Positions 41,601 to 50,330 are shown, counted from the stretch's first letter. The stretch is 64,000 nucleotides of DNA from Mycobacterium alsense (GCF_002086635.1 NZ_MVHD01000003.1:62001-126000); one strand, 5' to 3'. Notes: generated by a model from the letters alone, not told the origin. Made by a program: numbers and translations.

Positions 41601-42019
41601 TCGGCCTCTTGTGCCGCGCCGACCAGCCTCAACAGGCGCTCACCGGTGTCGAGGGCCCGGTACGCGTCGTCGTCGGTGAAGGTGCCGTTGTGCGCCCAGC
41701 TGTTGCGCACCTCGCGCAGCTCGATGGCGAACGACTCACCCGCCTTGCCCAACGCCTGGTTGAACGGATACCAACCCGCCTTATAGCCCGCAGTGATATT
41801 GCTCTCGGTCAGCATCCGGAATTGGACTTGCGGGTCGAGCGGATCATAGGTCTTGCCCGCCGGGGCGCCCTTCTTGAGGTCCTTGCCCTGAACCAGCTTC
41901 GTCCACTCCGCGCCAAGCGCCGGGTTTGCTTGTCCGACAACCGAAGCGATGAAGTCGTCCAACGCCGGTGCCATCGCCTGGAACATCCGGTCGATGCGGT
42001 CACGGTTGCTCACTGCCAT
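38678..42019 (-). CDS. DUF499 P-loop ATPase with N-terminal Swt1-like HEPN domain
   Basis: An 1113-residue protein. The N-terminal ~140 residues look like a Swt1-type HEPN domain with RNSWAH (Arg-x4-His, ~106-111). A DUF499 AAA-like ATPase follows, with Walker A NFGGGKTHS near 258 and Walker B VILIDEW near 367. The C-terminus is unassigned. DUF499 proteins occur in defence islands with DUF1156 methylases and helicases. It starts 1 base after the methylase stop. Confidence 0.82.
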   Translation of the reverse strand: MAVSNRDRIDRMFQAMAPALDDFIASVVGQANPALGAEWTKLVQGKDLKKGAPAGKTYDPLDPQVQFRMLTESNITAGYKAGWYPFNQALGKAGESFAIELREVRNSWAHNGTFTDDDAYRALDTGERLLRLVGAAQEADEVRNIRLNLRRVTADKDDKKVLKAAVDNPEAAGLKPWREVLAPHDDVATGNFAASEFAADLYKVAFGGEQDSGYADPVEFFKRTYLTEGLSDLIGRAVRRLSGDDNAPPVINLQTNFGGGKTHSMLALWHVASGLPVSSFPQDTQDLLTANGYTSATVNRVAIVGNHFSPSGLMHDDGTHVNTMWGELAWQLGGPKGYALVAKADADRTHPGKALHELLASYAPAVILIDEWVAYARSLVGRDDLAGGTFDDQFTFAQSLTEAAKGTSGVLLVISIPASESGDDPDKIVAGNAEEVGGAHGLEALKRLQNVVRRVADQWRPASSAEAYQIVRQRLFKQPDAAALAAIGATARGYVEMYRKYGDDFPRESRDTAYEERIKRTYPIHPELFDRLYEEWSSLERFQRTRGVLRLMSTVIHALWTGEDASPLIMPGSIPLATANVNSELTQYLQDSWKAIIDADVDGANSEPARIDKAKPLFGQRSLTKRLARTVFFGAAPTIGSAHKGLETQRVFLGTAVPGDVPGNFHAALTQLGDRATYFYSGSGKYWYDLQANITRTAKDQAERLHKEDVWAEIVRRLQGQAKTRGDFAGVHVCPESNADIPDTDEARLVILHPKVAHKRGTDSAAKDFAHKATEHRGSANRTHRNTLVYLAADDARLEELDNATRDYLGWSHVLASEADLDLTQNQKNQATQRQAQAEQTVASRLLQTFTWALVPTQPDPGAPFVIRETKVEGQSTSLAERVSRRLGSDGDLSTRQAAATVRLAIRKVPQIWKDGHVSLGSLWRLYSQYPYMPRLRDRRVLDEGIVDMPMIWQTDAFALATGFDEAAGRYIGLWTPDDKGAAPAATDSLLLVRPDVAATQRQTEVTQTPDTGDDATPAVDTDKTPKPPVDIAFPPPKTRFYGVKTLSADKIALDFKNVAEEIIAHLRDTGTKLVVKVEIEATDTAGFDDSKIRTVSENAQTLKFDQSGFEET

Positions 42020-42020
42020 G

Positions 42021-44807
42021 TCAGTCGTCCTCGTCGTTAAATTCGAACGCGCTCTGCGCGGTCGCTGGTTGCTTCTCTGCGCGCACGGCGTTGAGGATCT
42101 CCGGCCAGCTCGTCACAAGGTTGTTGAAGCTAAGCGCATCCTTTGTCCACCCATTGCCTTCGGCGATCCGGAACAGGAGGTGCGCCAATTCCTTCACCAG
42201 GTCGGCGTCCACCACAGCATCGGGACGGCTAAGCGCGGCATTAAGGAAGTCACCCGCCGCTGAAATTCCATCGCGCTCGAGTACTTTGATGAGGTGGTGA
42301 AGGACTTCCCAATTGCTCGTGTGGGGATCAGCGACCACGTCGTAATCTGAACTCAGATCCGCTGGCTTGATCAACTGCACGTTTCCCGCTCGGGAAGTGA
42401 CGATCCCGTTGCGATCCATGACATCCACACTTGTGTTCCGCGCGCGGGCCAGATTGTCGGCGTCACCGAACTTGCCTATGCCGTAGCCATGTTGGCGGTA
42501 CCAAGCAATTGCGAACCGCGACGTCGAATCGAAGTCGCCCTCCTGCTCGTTAAGCACCTGATCAAGGATCTCGTTGATCCGCGCGAGCGCCGAGCGGATC
42601 GTCATCTTCGATCCGTCGGGTTCGAGTACTGCTCCGTAGCGGCTGAACACTGCCATCCCGGGTCCGATGGCGGCCTGTGGAAGGTCAACAGGAGCAATCT
42701 GGCCTTGTTGAAGTTTGCGCAGTGCGTCAGGCAACTCGGCTTCGAGCGCCGCAATTAGCCCCCGGCGGTCTGTAGTCGGGGCTCCTTCTGGCCGCGGTCG
42801 AAGCGAAAGCACAATGGATGAAGCGAGCGCATTGGAGCCGCTCGCAATCATCCGGTAGCCCTGCTCACTCCGGAGCGGCCACGTCGAGGTAATCTCCCAA
42901 CCTGAGCGGATCATTCCCTCAAGAAGGGTTTCCCACCCTGTCGAAGCCTCTCCGCCCGCCGTCGTTTCACTTTGCTTGAAGGCGTAGTAAACGGTGATCG
43001 GGTAGTCAGGCAACGCGCTGGCGCGCACTCGGGCGAACACATGGCGGAACCCTTCCTCGAAGAACTCCCGCGCACCTTGGTTGCCATCGTGCCGGTATGG
43101 GTTGGCGACCAATTCCTCCGCCTTGGGAACCAGCATGGTCGAGAGAAGTTGCGGGTGGACGGCGCGGAGTGAGCGACGCAGCCAGATGTAGAAGAAGTCG
43201 GATAAATCGGAGTAACCGATGTTGTCGTAATAGGGCGGATCCGTGGAAATCACGACTCCTTCGTACTTGGCACTCCTCGCGTCAACGTGCGCGACAGTTC
43301 CACGGGCGCGGGCCGGCTCCCTCTCGAAAGCCTCAGCGACCCAATCGAACTGACTAAGAAAATTGCCTGTGGACGACGAGAAAAGGTTGACCTCCGCGAA
43401 GTCCCAAGTCATGGGGATCGCCTGTCGGCCGAACGTATTGCGCACCTTGCCCAGCGACGAATCCCAGCTTGCGATTGTCGACGAACGATCGGCGGTGCGG
43501 CTAACGCCAAGCCCGAGGTATGTCGCGATCGCGTCGGCGTAAGGCCCCGTGCCACCGTCGGCGTGGACGCGCTCGCGCGCTTCGGCGACCAGGTCGCTGA
43601 AGGTACTGAGGGCCACGAGCTGCCGATCTGTGAATAGGTCGGTGAACTCCGTGAGGCCGTAGGTGGGTGCCTTCAGGTCACGAGGGTAGTAGCTCAGCGA
43701 GCCGCTCACCGACTCTTCGGGCGGAGCGACCCTGGCTGCGCTCTCGTGCGTTGGTGAGGCGGGTAGGTAAACGCGCTCACGGCTGCCTTCCGCGACGACA
43801 GCGAGTAACCGCACACCAAATTTCTTTGCTCGGCCGCGCTCACGAATGTAAGCCAGAGGTGCGGCTGCCGCGCATGCAAGGCATACAGCTCCACTTCGGC
43901 CCACTGTCCCATCGGCTACTCGGCTTGGCGGATGGTCCGGCGCCTGTCCGATATTGAAGTCGATACGAATACCGGGCGGGCCGCTTGGATCGCGGACAAC
44001 CTTGGGCACAAGAAATACTTCTTTGCCTTTTCGCCTACTCAGCCAGAAGTTTCCAATCAGAGGCATTTCCGCTCCGCATGCTGGGTTGGGGCAGGTGACG
44101 GTCCTCGCCCAGATCCACGCGATGACGGTCGCTTTGGAACCGGCAGGGAGAGTGGCCTTCGGATAGAGATGGCCAATGCGTTTCTTGGCCTCGTCACGCA
44201 TCCACGCACCGTACGCTCGAACATCCGCAGCGAGTCCTTCTGCGCCTTTCCAATCCCGGATCTCAGAGTCGGCCAAGCCGGGGAACAAGGGTGGTTGATC
44301 TCGGAACTTTGGCGGAATCTCGATGAGCGCCTTGTTAATCAAGACCGCAACGGGATTAAGGTCCGAGGCGTGTGCTTCTAACCCGAGCCGTTGGGCCTCC
44401 AGCGGGATGGTGCCGCCGCCGGCGAAGGGGTCAAGGATCGGAGGTGGATTTCCGTTGGTGGACTTGAGGATCTCAGCGTGGGCCTCAGCCATGAGCGACT
44501 CATCCCATGAGTTCTTCCAAACGACGAGTCGCTGGATCAGGGCATGCAGCCGGTCGCGCTCCTTGCGTTGGAGTTCCTCCGTTGGGAATTCATCCGGCCG
44601 GGCGCTCGGGTCATCGACGAGCTGGGCGAACAGCACGGCCCGCGCCGCCACGTGCGGCCGCCGCGCCCACCACAAATGCAATGTGCGTGGATGAGGGCGA
44701 ATTGCTGGAACCTTCTCGTATGTCGCCTCTCGATTGATCGCTTCCAGCGGCAGCGCGATTTCGATCAGTTTGCGTTTCGGCACCGTGCCCGACATCGTCT
44801 CTCCCAT
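42021..44807 (-). CDS. DUF1156 DNA methylase
   Basis: A 928-residue amino-methyltransferase. The N-terminal DUF1156 segment (KLIEIALPLEAINREATYEK, HLWWARRP) is followed by the SAM motif DPFAGGGT at 126-133, a zinc-like CPNPACG...CLAC pair, and the catalytic DPPY near 522. Such DPPY enzymes make N6-adenine or N4-cytosine methylation. It would mark self DNA or act on invading DNA. Its ATG overlaps the helicase stop (TGATG). Confidence 0.88.
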   Translation of the reverse strand: MGETMSGTVPKRKLIEIALPLEAINREATYEKVPAIRPHPRTLHLWWARRPHVAARAVLFAQLVDDPSARPDEFPTEELQRKERDRLHALIQRLVVWKNSWDESLMAEAHAEILKSTNGNPPPILDPFAGGGTIPLEAQRLGLEAHASDLNPVAVLINKALIEIPPKFRDQPPLFPGLADSEIRDWKGAEGLAADVRAYGAWMRDEAKKRIGHLYPKATLPAGSKATVIAWIWARTVTCPNPACGAEMPLIGNFWLSRRKGKEVFLVPKVVRDPSGPPGIRIDFNIGQAPDHPPSRVADGTVGRSGAVCLACAAAAPLAYIRERGRAKKFGVRLLAVVAEGSRERVYLPASPTHESAARVAPPEESVSGSLSYYPRDLKAPTYGLTEFTDLFTDRQLVALSTFSDLVAEARERVHADGGTGPYADAIATYLGLGVSRTADRSSTIASWDSSLGKVRNTFGRQAIPMTWDFAEVNLFSSSTGNFLSQFDWVAEAFEREPARARGTVAHVDARSAKYEGVVISTDPPYYDNIGYSDLSDFFYIWLRRSLRAVHPQLLSTMLVPKAEELVANPYRHDGNQGAREFFEEGFRHVFARVRASALPDYPITVYYAFKQSETTAGGEASTGWETLLEGMIRSGWEITSTWPLRSEQGYRMIASGSNALASSIVLSLRPRPEGAPTTDRRGLIAALEAELPDALRKLQQGQIAPVDLPQAAIGPGMAVFSRYGAVLEPDGSKMTIRSALARINEILDQVLNEQEGDFDSTSRFAIAWYRQHGYGIGKFGDADNLARARNTSVDVMDRNGIVTSRAGNVQLIKPADLSSDYDVVADPHTSNWEVLHHLIKVLERDGISAAGDFLNAALSRPDAVVDADLVKELAHLLFRIAEGNGWTKDALSFNNLVTSWPEILNAVRAEKQPATAQSAFEFNDEDD

Positions 44808-47800
44808 CAGAACGGCGGCGTTCCTTTCGCCCAGGTCTTGTCCCAGTCGCCGCGAATACCGGTGGCCTCGAAGTCGCCGAGATCGGTGTTGGCGAACGGG
44901 TTGTCGAGATAGCGGACCTCGTCGTGCTGCACGCCACGGGGGTCGACCTTGACAAGTGCCAGCCGGTAGCGCGGGACGGCGTTCTTGCCGACCATTACTT
45001 CGTTGTGGGTGACGAAGAAGTCCTTCGCTCCATCTAGGCGGGCCTTGACCTCGATGCGGTAGGTGTCGCCGTTGGGCGCGGTGGACAGGATGTCGAATCC
45101 TTTGTTGGTGAAGGCCTGCTCGACCGGTTTGCGGCCGAGCTCGCGTTCCCGTGCCAGAACCAGGTCGACACCGCGGCGTTCTACCTCTTTGGTTTCCTTC
45201 GCATGGATCGGCGCCGCGGGAGGAAGGTCGGCTTCCAGCATCGCCACCGGCAGGACGAGAGCCGCAGTCAGAATGCGCGGCGGCTTGGTGGACATCAGCG
45301 TCTGCTGGTCGAGCACCTCGAGTCGCTTGCGCAGCCTCACGTCGAGATCGACCGCCTTGCGGTTGAGACTCTCGGCGGATTCCCTGGGCTTCTCGCCCGA
45401 GTACTCCTTCTCGGCGGCGACAGCGGCGTCAAGAAGGAGCCGATCCCGTTCGCTTTCAAGCCGTTTGGTGACCAGCTCGCGGGTCTTTGCCAGTTCAGCG
45501 GTGCGCCGGGGCTGCACCTCGGCGAGGTACTCGGGCAGTCGATTCGCGATGATCCAACTGGTCGCCTTGTCCTCGGCATCCGCCAGCCACGGCAGTCCTC
45601 GGGCGGTCGTCACCGCCGGCACGTCCGGGGCGGCGACGCAATCGAGGTACGGTGCCGGGCCCGCCGGTGTGACGGTGCCGAAGCTGTCGACATAGGCGTA
45701 GCCGAAGCGTCTCGAGACCGTCGCGCCCGTGGCGTCGGCGACCTCCTCGATGACGCCGACGAGCAGCTGCGGCTCCTCCAATGTCGAGGACACCAGAACG
45801 GTGCCGCTGTTGAGGGTGCCGCCGTGTTGTCGGATGGCCTCGTCCATGACCGCGTCGTGCAGCGGGTGACCCGGGGCGAGCAGGTCGGCGCGGGCGAGTC
45901 CGTCGGGTTCGACGTGGTTCAGGTCGAAGGTGACCCGGTCGTACTTGGTGGCGATCGGGCCGTGCTTGCTCGACCGGACGTGCGCCGGCACGTTGGCTAT
46001 CTCGTATCGGCCTTGTTCGCGTTTGGCGATGCGGCCACCGAGCCGGGTGAACGCTGCCTTGAACGCGAGCTCGATGTAGTGCGGCTGTAGGCGACGGGCG
46101 CGGGCCTCGTCCATTGCGGCACGAAGGGCAGCCAGATCGGCTTCGGCGAGGTGCTCGGCCGCGAGTGACCGTTCCGCCAGGAGGTCCTTGAGGCCTTCGG
46201 ACACCTGGCTATCGATGACTGCGTGCATCTTGGCCTTGACCTCGGGGAGATCGCCGTAACGGATCGCTTCCAGGAGCAGGTCGCGCAGTGGTGTCTCGAT
46301 GAACGCCTCGCCGAGAACGTCAAAGACCTTGCCGCCGTACGCTATTCGTTGTTCTTCGATTTTGATCAGGAGTCGGGTGAACACGTCGCCTTCGCGGGTG
46401 TTACTCGCGACGACGTTCCACAGCCGGCAGACCTCTTCCTGACCTATGCGGTGGATGCGGCCGAACCGCTGCTCGATGCGGTTGGGGTTCCACGGCAGGT
46501 CGTAGTTGACCATCAGATGTGCGGCCTGCAGGTTGAGGCCTTCACCGGCGGCGTCGGTGGCGATCAGGATCTGGCAGTCGCGGTTCTTGGTGAATTCCTC
46601 GGTAATCATGCGGCGATCGCCGCGGCGGACGCCGCCGTGGATTGCCTGCACGGCGTCGGGTTTGCCGAGTAGTGACCGGATTTTGGCGGTGAGGTAGTCG
46701 AGGGTGTCACGGTGCTCGGTGAAGATGATGAACTTGCGTGGCCGACCGTCTTTGTCGCTGGTCAGCGCGTGGTCCTGCAGGATCGTGCTGAGCTCGGTCC
46801 ACTTGCGGTCAGTGCCCGAGTCGCGGACCTGCTTGGCCACCTTGGTGAGTGCGGCCAGTTCGAGCAGCTCGGCGTCGAGTTCCTCGACGGTCTGGGCTGC
46901 GGTCGCGGCGTCGAGCAGTTCTTCCTCGATCTCTTCGATCTCTTCGGCGTTGTACTCGTCGGCATCGAGATTCGCGAGATCGATACTTGGCTCCTTCTCG
47001 ACGTAGGTGCCGTTGAGGATCTCCTGCTTCTTCCTTTCGAGTCGTTCTGAGCGGCGCACCAGGCTCTTGTAGATGGCCTCGGGACTGGACGCCAGGCGTC
47101 GCTGCAGCACGGTGAGGGCGAACCCGACGGTGTTCTTTCGTTTCCCGCCAACGCGATCCGCGCGGTTCATTCCCTCGCGGACGTATGCGGTGACTTGCTC
47201 GTAGAGGTCGTACTCCAGTTCGGTGAGCTCGTAGGGCACCGTCTCAGCGATCCGCTCGGGGAAGAGCTTCCTGCCCTCGAAGGTCAGCAGGTCCTCCTTG
47301 ACCATGCGCCGCATGATTCCGCTGGTGTCGGTGGACTTCTTGTGCTTGCCCTCGAAGCGGTCACGATCCAGCAGGGTGAGGAACAGCTGGAAGTCTTCCT
47401 CCTTGCCCGAGTGTGGCGTCGCCGTCATCAAGAGCAGATGCCGGGTGATCTTGCCGAGCAGCTCGCCGAGCAGGAAGCGCTTGGTCTTCTCCAGTTTCGC
47501 CCCGAAGTAGTGGGCGCCCATCCGGTGTGCTTCGTCGACGACAACCAGGTCCCACTCGGTCTCCTTGAGCTGCTGTTGCAGCTCTTCGTTGCGCGACAGT
47601 TGGTCCATGCGGGCAATGAGCAGCGGATTGGTCTCGAAGACGTTGAGGTTCACGGTGGCGTCGATGAGCTGATTGGTCAGCATGTCGAAGCGCAGCCCGA
47701 ACTTAAAGAACAGCTCATCCTGCCACTGCTCGACCAGGCCGCCGGGCGCGACGACCAAACACTGCTTCACGTCGTCGCGAAGGACCAGCTCCTTGATATA

Positions 47801-48190
47801 CAGGCCGGCCATGATTGTCTTGCCAGCGCCGGGGTCGTCGGCGAGCAGGTAACGCAGCGGGGTGCGGGGGAGCAGTTCGCCATAGACCGCACGGATCTGG
47901 TGGGGCAGCGGGCGCACGTCGCTGGTGGCCACGGCCAGCATCGGGTCGAACAGTCCCGCCAGCTGGATGCGCTGGGCCTCGGCGACCAGCTTGAAGTCAG
48001 CCGCCGGGGCGTCGAACGGGCGGGAGCCGGACTGCGCGATGGTCAGCTTGTCCTGATCTTTGCGGAAGATGACTTGCTGGCCGAGGTGACCTGCGGAGGT
48101 CTTGTAGGTCAGCTCAAGCGCGTCCGTGCCATGCCACTGCGCGGCGACGACGGTGACCACCGCGGCGGGGATCAACCCATCGATACGCAA
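44807..48190 (-). CDS. SNF2/RapA-like helicase with C-terminal DUF3883 (PD-(D/E)xK-like) domain
   Basis: An 1127-residue superfamily-2 enzyme. Walker A DDPGAGKT lies near 117-124, the DEAH box VVVDEAHRMG near 215, and the second RecA lobe has ATDAAGEGLNLQ and QRFGRIHRIGQ. The C-terminal ~100 residues form a DUF3883 domain with FDI and IEVKA, placed like the Asp and Glu-x-Lys of PD-(D/E)xK nucleases. The listed start is TTG; an in-frame CTG at 48214 after GGGAGG gives a better ribosome site and LEELKPGLRIDGLIP, closer to family starts. Confidence 0.9.
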   Translation of the reverse strand: MRIDGLIPAAVVTVVAAQWHGTDALELTYKTSAGHLGQQVIFRKDQDKLTIAQSGSRPFDAPAADFKLVAEAQRIQLAGLFDPMLAVATSDVRPLPHQIRAVYGELLPRTPLRYLLADDPGAGKTIMAGLYIKELVLRDDVKQCLVVAPGGLVEQWQDELFFKFGLRFDMLTNQLIDATVNLNVFETNPLLIARMDQLSRNEELQQQLKETEWDLVVVDEAHRMGAHYFGAKLEKTKRFLLGELLGKITRHLLLMTATPHSGKEEDFQLFLTLLDRDRFEGKHKKSTDTSGIMRRMVKEDLLTFEGRKLFPERIAETVPYELTELEYDLYEQVTAYVREGMNRADRVGGKRKNTVGFALTVLQRRLASSPEAIYKSLVRRSERLERKKQEILNGTYVEKEPSIDLANLDADEYNAEEIEEIEEELLDAATAAQTVEELDAELLELAALTKVAKQVRDSGTDRKWTELSTILQDHALTSDKDGRPRKFIIFTEHRDTLDYLTAKIRSLLGKPDAVQAIHGGVRRGDRRMITEEFTKNRDCQILIATDAAGEGLNLQAAHLMVNYDLPWNPNRIEQRFGRIHRIGQEEVCRLWNVVASNTREGDVFTRLLIKIEEQRIAYGGKVFDVLGEAFIETPLRDLLLEAIRYGDLPEVKAKMHAVIDSQVSEGLKDLLAERSLAAEHLAEADLAALRAAMDEARARRLQPHYIELAFKAAFTRLGGRIAKREQGRYEIANVPAHVRSSKHGPIATKYDRVTFDLNHVEPDGLARADLLAPGHPLHDAVMDEAIRQHGGTLNSGTVLVSSTLEEPQLLVGVIEEVADATGATVSRRFGYAYVDSFGTVTPAGPAPYLDCVAAPDVPAVTTARGLPWLADAEDKATSWIIANRLPEYLAEVQPRRTAELAKTRELVTKRLESERDRLLLDAAVAAEKEYSGEKPRESAESLNRKAVDLDVRLRKRLEVLDQQTLMSTKPPRILTAALVLPVAMLEADLPPAAPIHAKETKEVERRGVDLVLARERELGRKPVEQAFTNKGFDILSTAPNGDTYRIEVKARLDGAKDFFVTHNEVMVGKNAVPRYRLALVKVDPRGVQHDEVRYLDNPFANTDLGDFEATGIRGDWDKTWAKGTPPF

Positions 48191-48320
48191 TCCTGGCTTG
48201 AGCTCCTCAAGCAGTAACTTCGCCTCCCGTCTCGACAGCCAAATTACGGTAGTCGAGGGGTCCGACAGGCACGATATCGTTGACGGGAATTGGTTCTTGT
48301 TGCTACGTCCCGGGTTCTGC

Positions 48321-49448
48321 CTATCGAACGGTGTCCATCTCGACGATGCCGCCGAAGTCGAGTTCGTCGAGCGCGCGGATTACTTCGCTCGAAGGGATAC
48401 CGCGGTAGAACGGTGCCGCGGCCGGGCCGGCATCCGTCGACGGGGATTCCGCACAGTCCTCGACCACAAGGCCGATCACGCGGCCGTCCTGCGCAACGAT
48501 CGGACCACCGCTGTTGCCGGGCCGCGCGATGGCCGAGTACAGGAAGATCTTCTGGCGGTCGGGGATGGTTGTGGCCGCCGGGTTGACGACTTCGCCGCGC
48601 TGCACCGTGATTGCCATCTCGGCTGTCATCGGCACCCGCGGATAGCCGAAGACATAGACTTCATCGGCCCAGTCGGGGTCTCGGAACGCCATACCGGCCA
48701 GTCGCGGTAGGTACTTGCCGTCGGGCAAGTCGAACTTGATCACGGCGACGTCGAGCGTGGGGTGCACGTGAGCCGTTCCCGAGCAGCCCACCTGAGCCGC
48801 GTCGGCGTGGTTGCGCGACGGATAGATAGATAGACCCGAGCTGCTGCCTGCGAGGCCGGTCAGGACGTGCTTGTTGGTAATGACGTGGTTGTGGTCGACG
48901 ACGAGGCCGGTGCCCCAGCTGTCGACCGGGTTGCCCTCGTCATCGTGACCGGTGAGCTGAACCGTCACCGCGTTGTAGCTCGGGATGATGAGTTCGGCAC
49001 CGAACACCTCGGACAACCACAGGTTGCCACCGAGCTGTCCCTTCGAGGCGCCGCCCTGGGAGATGTACTGCTGGCCCATAATCGGCATTTGCGGGTTCCA
49101 GCCGAGCGGTAGCAGAAGCCCGGCGCGTTCCATCGCACTGAGGAGTCGGTGGAGGGTAACTGCCTCGCCGGCGGCGGGGAGGCCGAGGCTATGCAGGTAT
49201 TTCGAGAAGTCGGCGACCGACCATGGTTCAAAGGGCACGGTCTTGGGCGGCCCGCCGGCCGGATCGGCGGGCGGAGGTTCGGGCTTTCCGATCGCCGCCG
49301 CCATCGCAGGGTTGTGGATCAGCCCGAAGAACTGGTGGGCGCACATCGCCACGTTCACACGCCATGCGGAAGTGCCGGGCTTTAGGTCAGCAGGTGTGGG
49401 CTGACGCGGCGATGCGGATTCCTCGTCGTTACCGCAGACGTGTGTCAT
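48321..49448 (-). CDS. Cytosolic trypsin-like serine protease
   Basis: A 375-residue protein. The C-terminal chymotrypsin-fold domain has the full triad: His194 (ITNKHVL), Asp233 (HPTLDVAV) and Ser313 (GNSGGP). The N-terminal ~150 residues are helical and contain no signal peptide, so the protease should stay in the cytoplasm, unlike HtrA proteins. Such proteases appear in defence loci as effectors fired by a sensor. It lies 130 bases upstream of the helicase gene on the same strand; whether it belongs to the system is open. Confidence 0.8.
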   Translation of the reverse strand: MTHVCGNDEESASPRQPTPADLKPGTSAWRVNVAMCAHQFFGLIHNPAMAAAIGKPEPPPADPAGGPPKTVPFEPWSVADFSKYLHSLGLPAAGEAVTLHRLLSAMERAGLLLPLGWNPQMPIMGQQYISQGGASKGQLGGNLWLSEVFGAELIIPSYNAVTVQLTGHDDEGNPVDSWGTGLVVDHNHVITNKHVLTGLAGSSSGLSIYPSRNHADAAQVGCSGTAHVHPTLDVAVIKFDLPDGKYLPRLAGMAFRDPDWADEVYVFGYPRVPMTAEMAITVQRGEVVNPAATTIPDRQKIFLYSAIARPGNSGGPIVAQDGRVIGLVVEDCAESPSTDAGPAAAPFYRGIPSSEVIRALDELDFGGIVEMDTVR

Positions 49449-49577
49449 AGTCCATGACGCTAGCTGCGGCGGGGGCGGTTACTGCCATGCAGGCAGCCAT
49501 GTCACGGCAGGCGGTTGTGGATGTCGGCAGGTCCGGTATGATACGTAATGGAACTCCGAAAGGATTCTGTGAGCCGC

Positions 49578-49598
49578 AGCCCCGCCCCGAGCGGGGCT
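49578..49598 (-). terminator. Hairpin terminator after the DUF3800 gene
   Basis: AGCCCCGC and GCGGGGCT form a perfect 8-base stem with a 5-base loop, 10 bases past the DUF3800 stop. It separates rep-DUF3800 from the protease gene, which then needs its own promoter in 49449-49577. Confidence 0.65.
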
Positions 49599-49607
49599 GT
49601 TGTGCAT

Positions 49608-50312
49608 CTACGGCCAAAGGTTCCACACGCATCTTTTTGGTGCGACGATTTGCGCCAAGCCCGCGTCGGCCTGCCGCGCCCGCGGATTAGTGATGTTAGA
49701 GCGCCGCATTCTGAAGTTGAGGTACGACACCAGGTCAGCGGCTTGGAGTAAGCGACTGTGCTTGGACGGCGCGAAGTGGAGCGCATCCACACCCCTGTCC
49801 ATTTTGGCGGTGTACGGGCTGAGCGTTCCTAGCCGCTGGAAGTGCCAGTAGCTGGCGCGCAGGGTGTCCGCTTGGTCGATCTCGTCGGCGATGGCCAAGA
49901 AATGCGTGCTCTTCCCCGACGCCATACCGTTCAGCGACTGACACAGGAAGTCGAGCGCCACTCGGTGTGGATGCCAGGCTGCCGGTCCGTACCGTGCCTT
50001 GTGCTTCGGGATATCGATTCCGCGAAATGCCAACTCCAGCCCGTCGCAGGCTGCGATGGCTTCGAGTGCGTCGGAGTAGACCTTGATGCGAGCGCGGATC
50101 ATCTCCTTCATGCCTGCCCAGTCGCCTTTCCCGCCGCGGATATGGCTTCCGTGAAGCTCGGCATCTGGAGAAACTCCGTAACTCCTCGCCGCGTCGGAAA
50201 CGACTGCGTCAAGGTCGTTCTGGAGCTGGAGAGCGCTGTCAGCAGGCACGACGAGCGCGGTGAGCCAGTACTCGACCTTGTCGTACGACTCGTCGATGTA
50301 AGCCAGAAGCAC
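49608..50312 (-). CDS. DUF3800 domain protein
   Basis: A 234-residue protein starting LLAYIDESYD, the first acidic strand of DUF3800, with IADEIDQADTL and LLQAADLVSYL later. The family is predicted to have an RNase H-like fold and is common on mobile elements and in defence islands; activity has not been established. It follows rep by 18 bases. Confidence 0.8.
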   Translation of the reverse strand: MLLAYIDESYDKVEYWLTALVVPADSALQLQNDLDAVVSDAARSYGVSPDAELHGSHIRGGKGDWAGMKEMIRARIKVYSDALEAIAACDGLELAFRGIDIPKHKARYGPAAWHPHRVALDFLCQSLNGMASGKSTHFLAIADEIDQADTLRASYWHFQRLGTLSPYTAKMDRGVDALHFAPSKHSRLLQAADLVSYLNFRMRRSNITNPRARQADAGLAQIVAPKRCVWNLWP

Positions 50313-50330
50313 GGTTCGGAGCGTACTGCT

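Noticed and set aside
38678..48190. Classical DISARM or BREX assignment
   Set aside because: There is no DUF1998 pair (DrmA/DrmB), PLD protein, PglZ or BrxC-type set; DUF499 plus DUF1156 fits the helicase-methylase-ATPase group better.
49454..49690. A 78-codon plus-strand frame between protease and DUF3800 genes
   Set aside because: It crosses the terminator hairpin and the DUF3800 end, has no ribosome site and no recognisable family.
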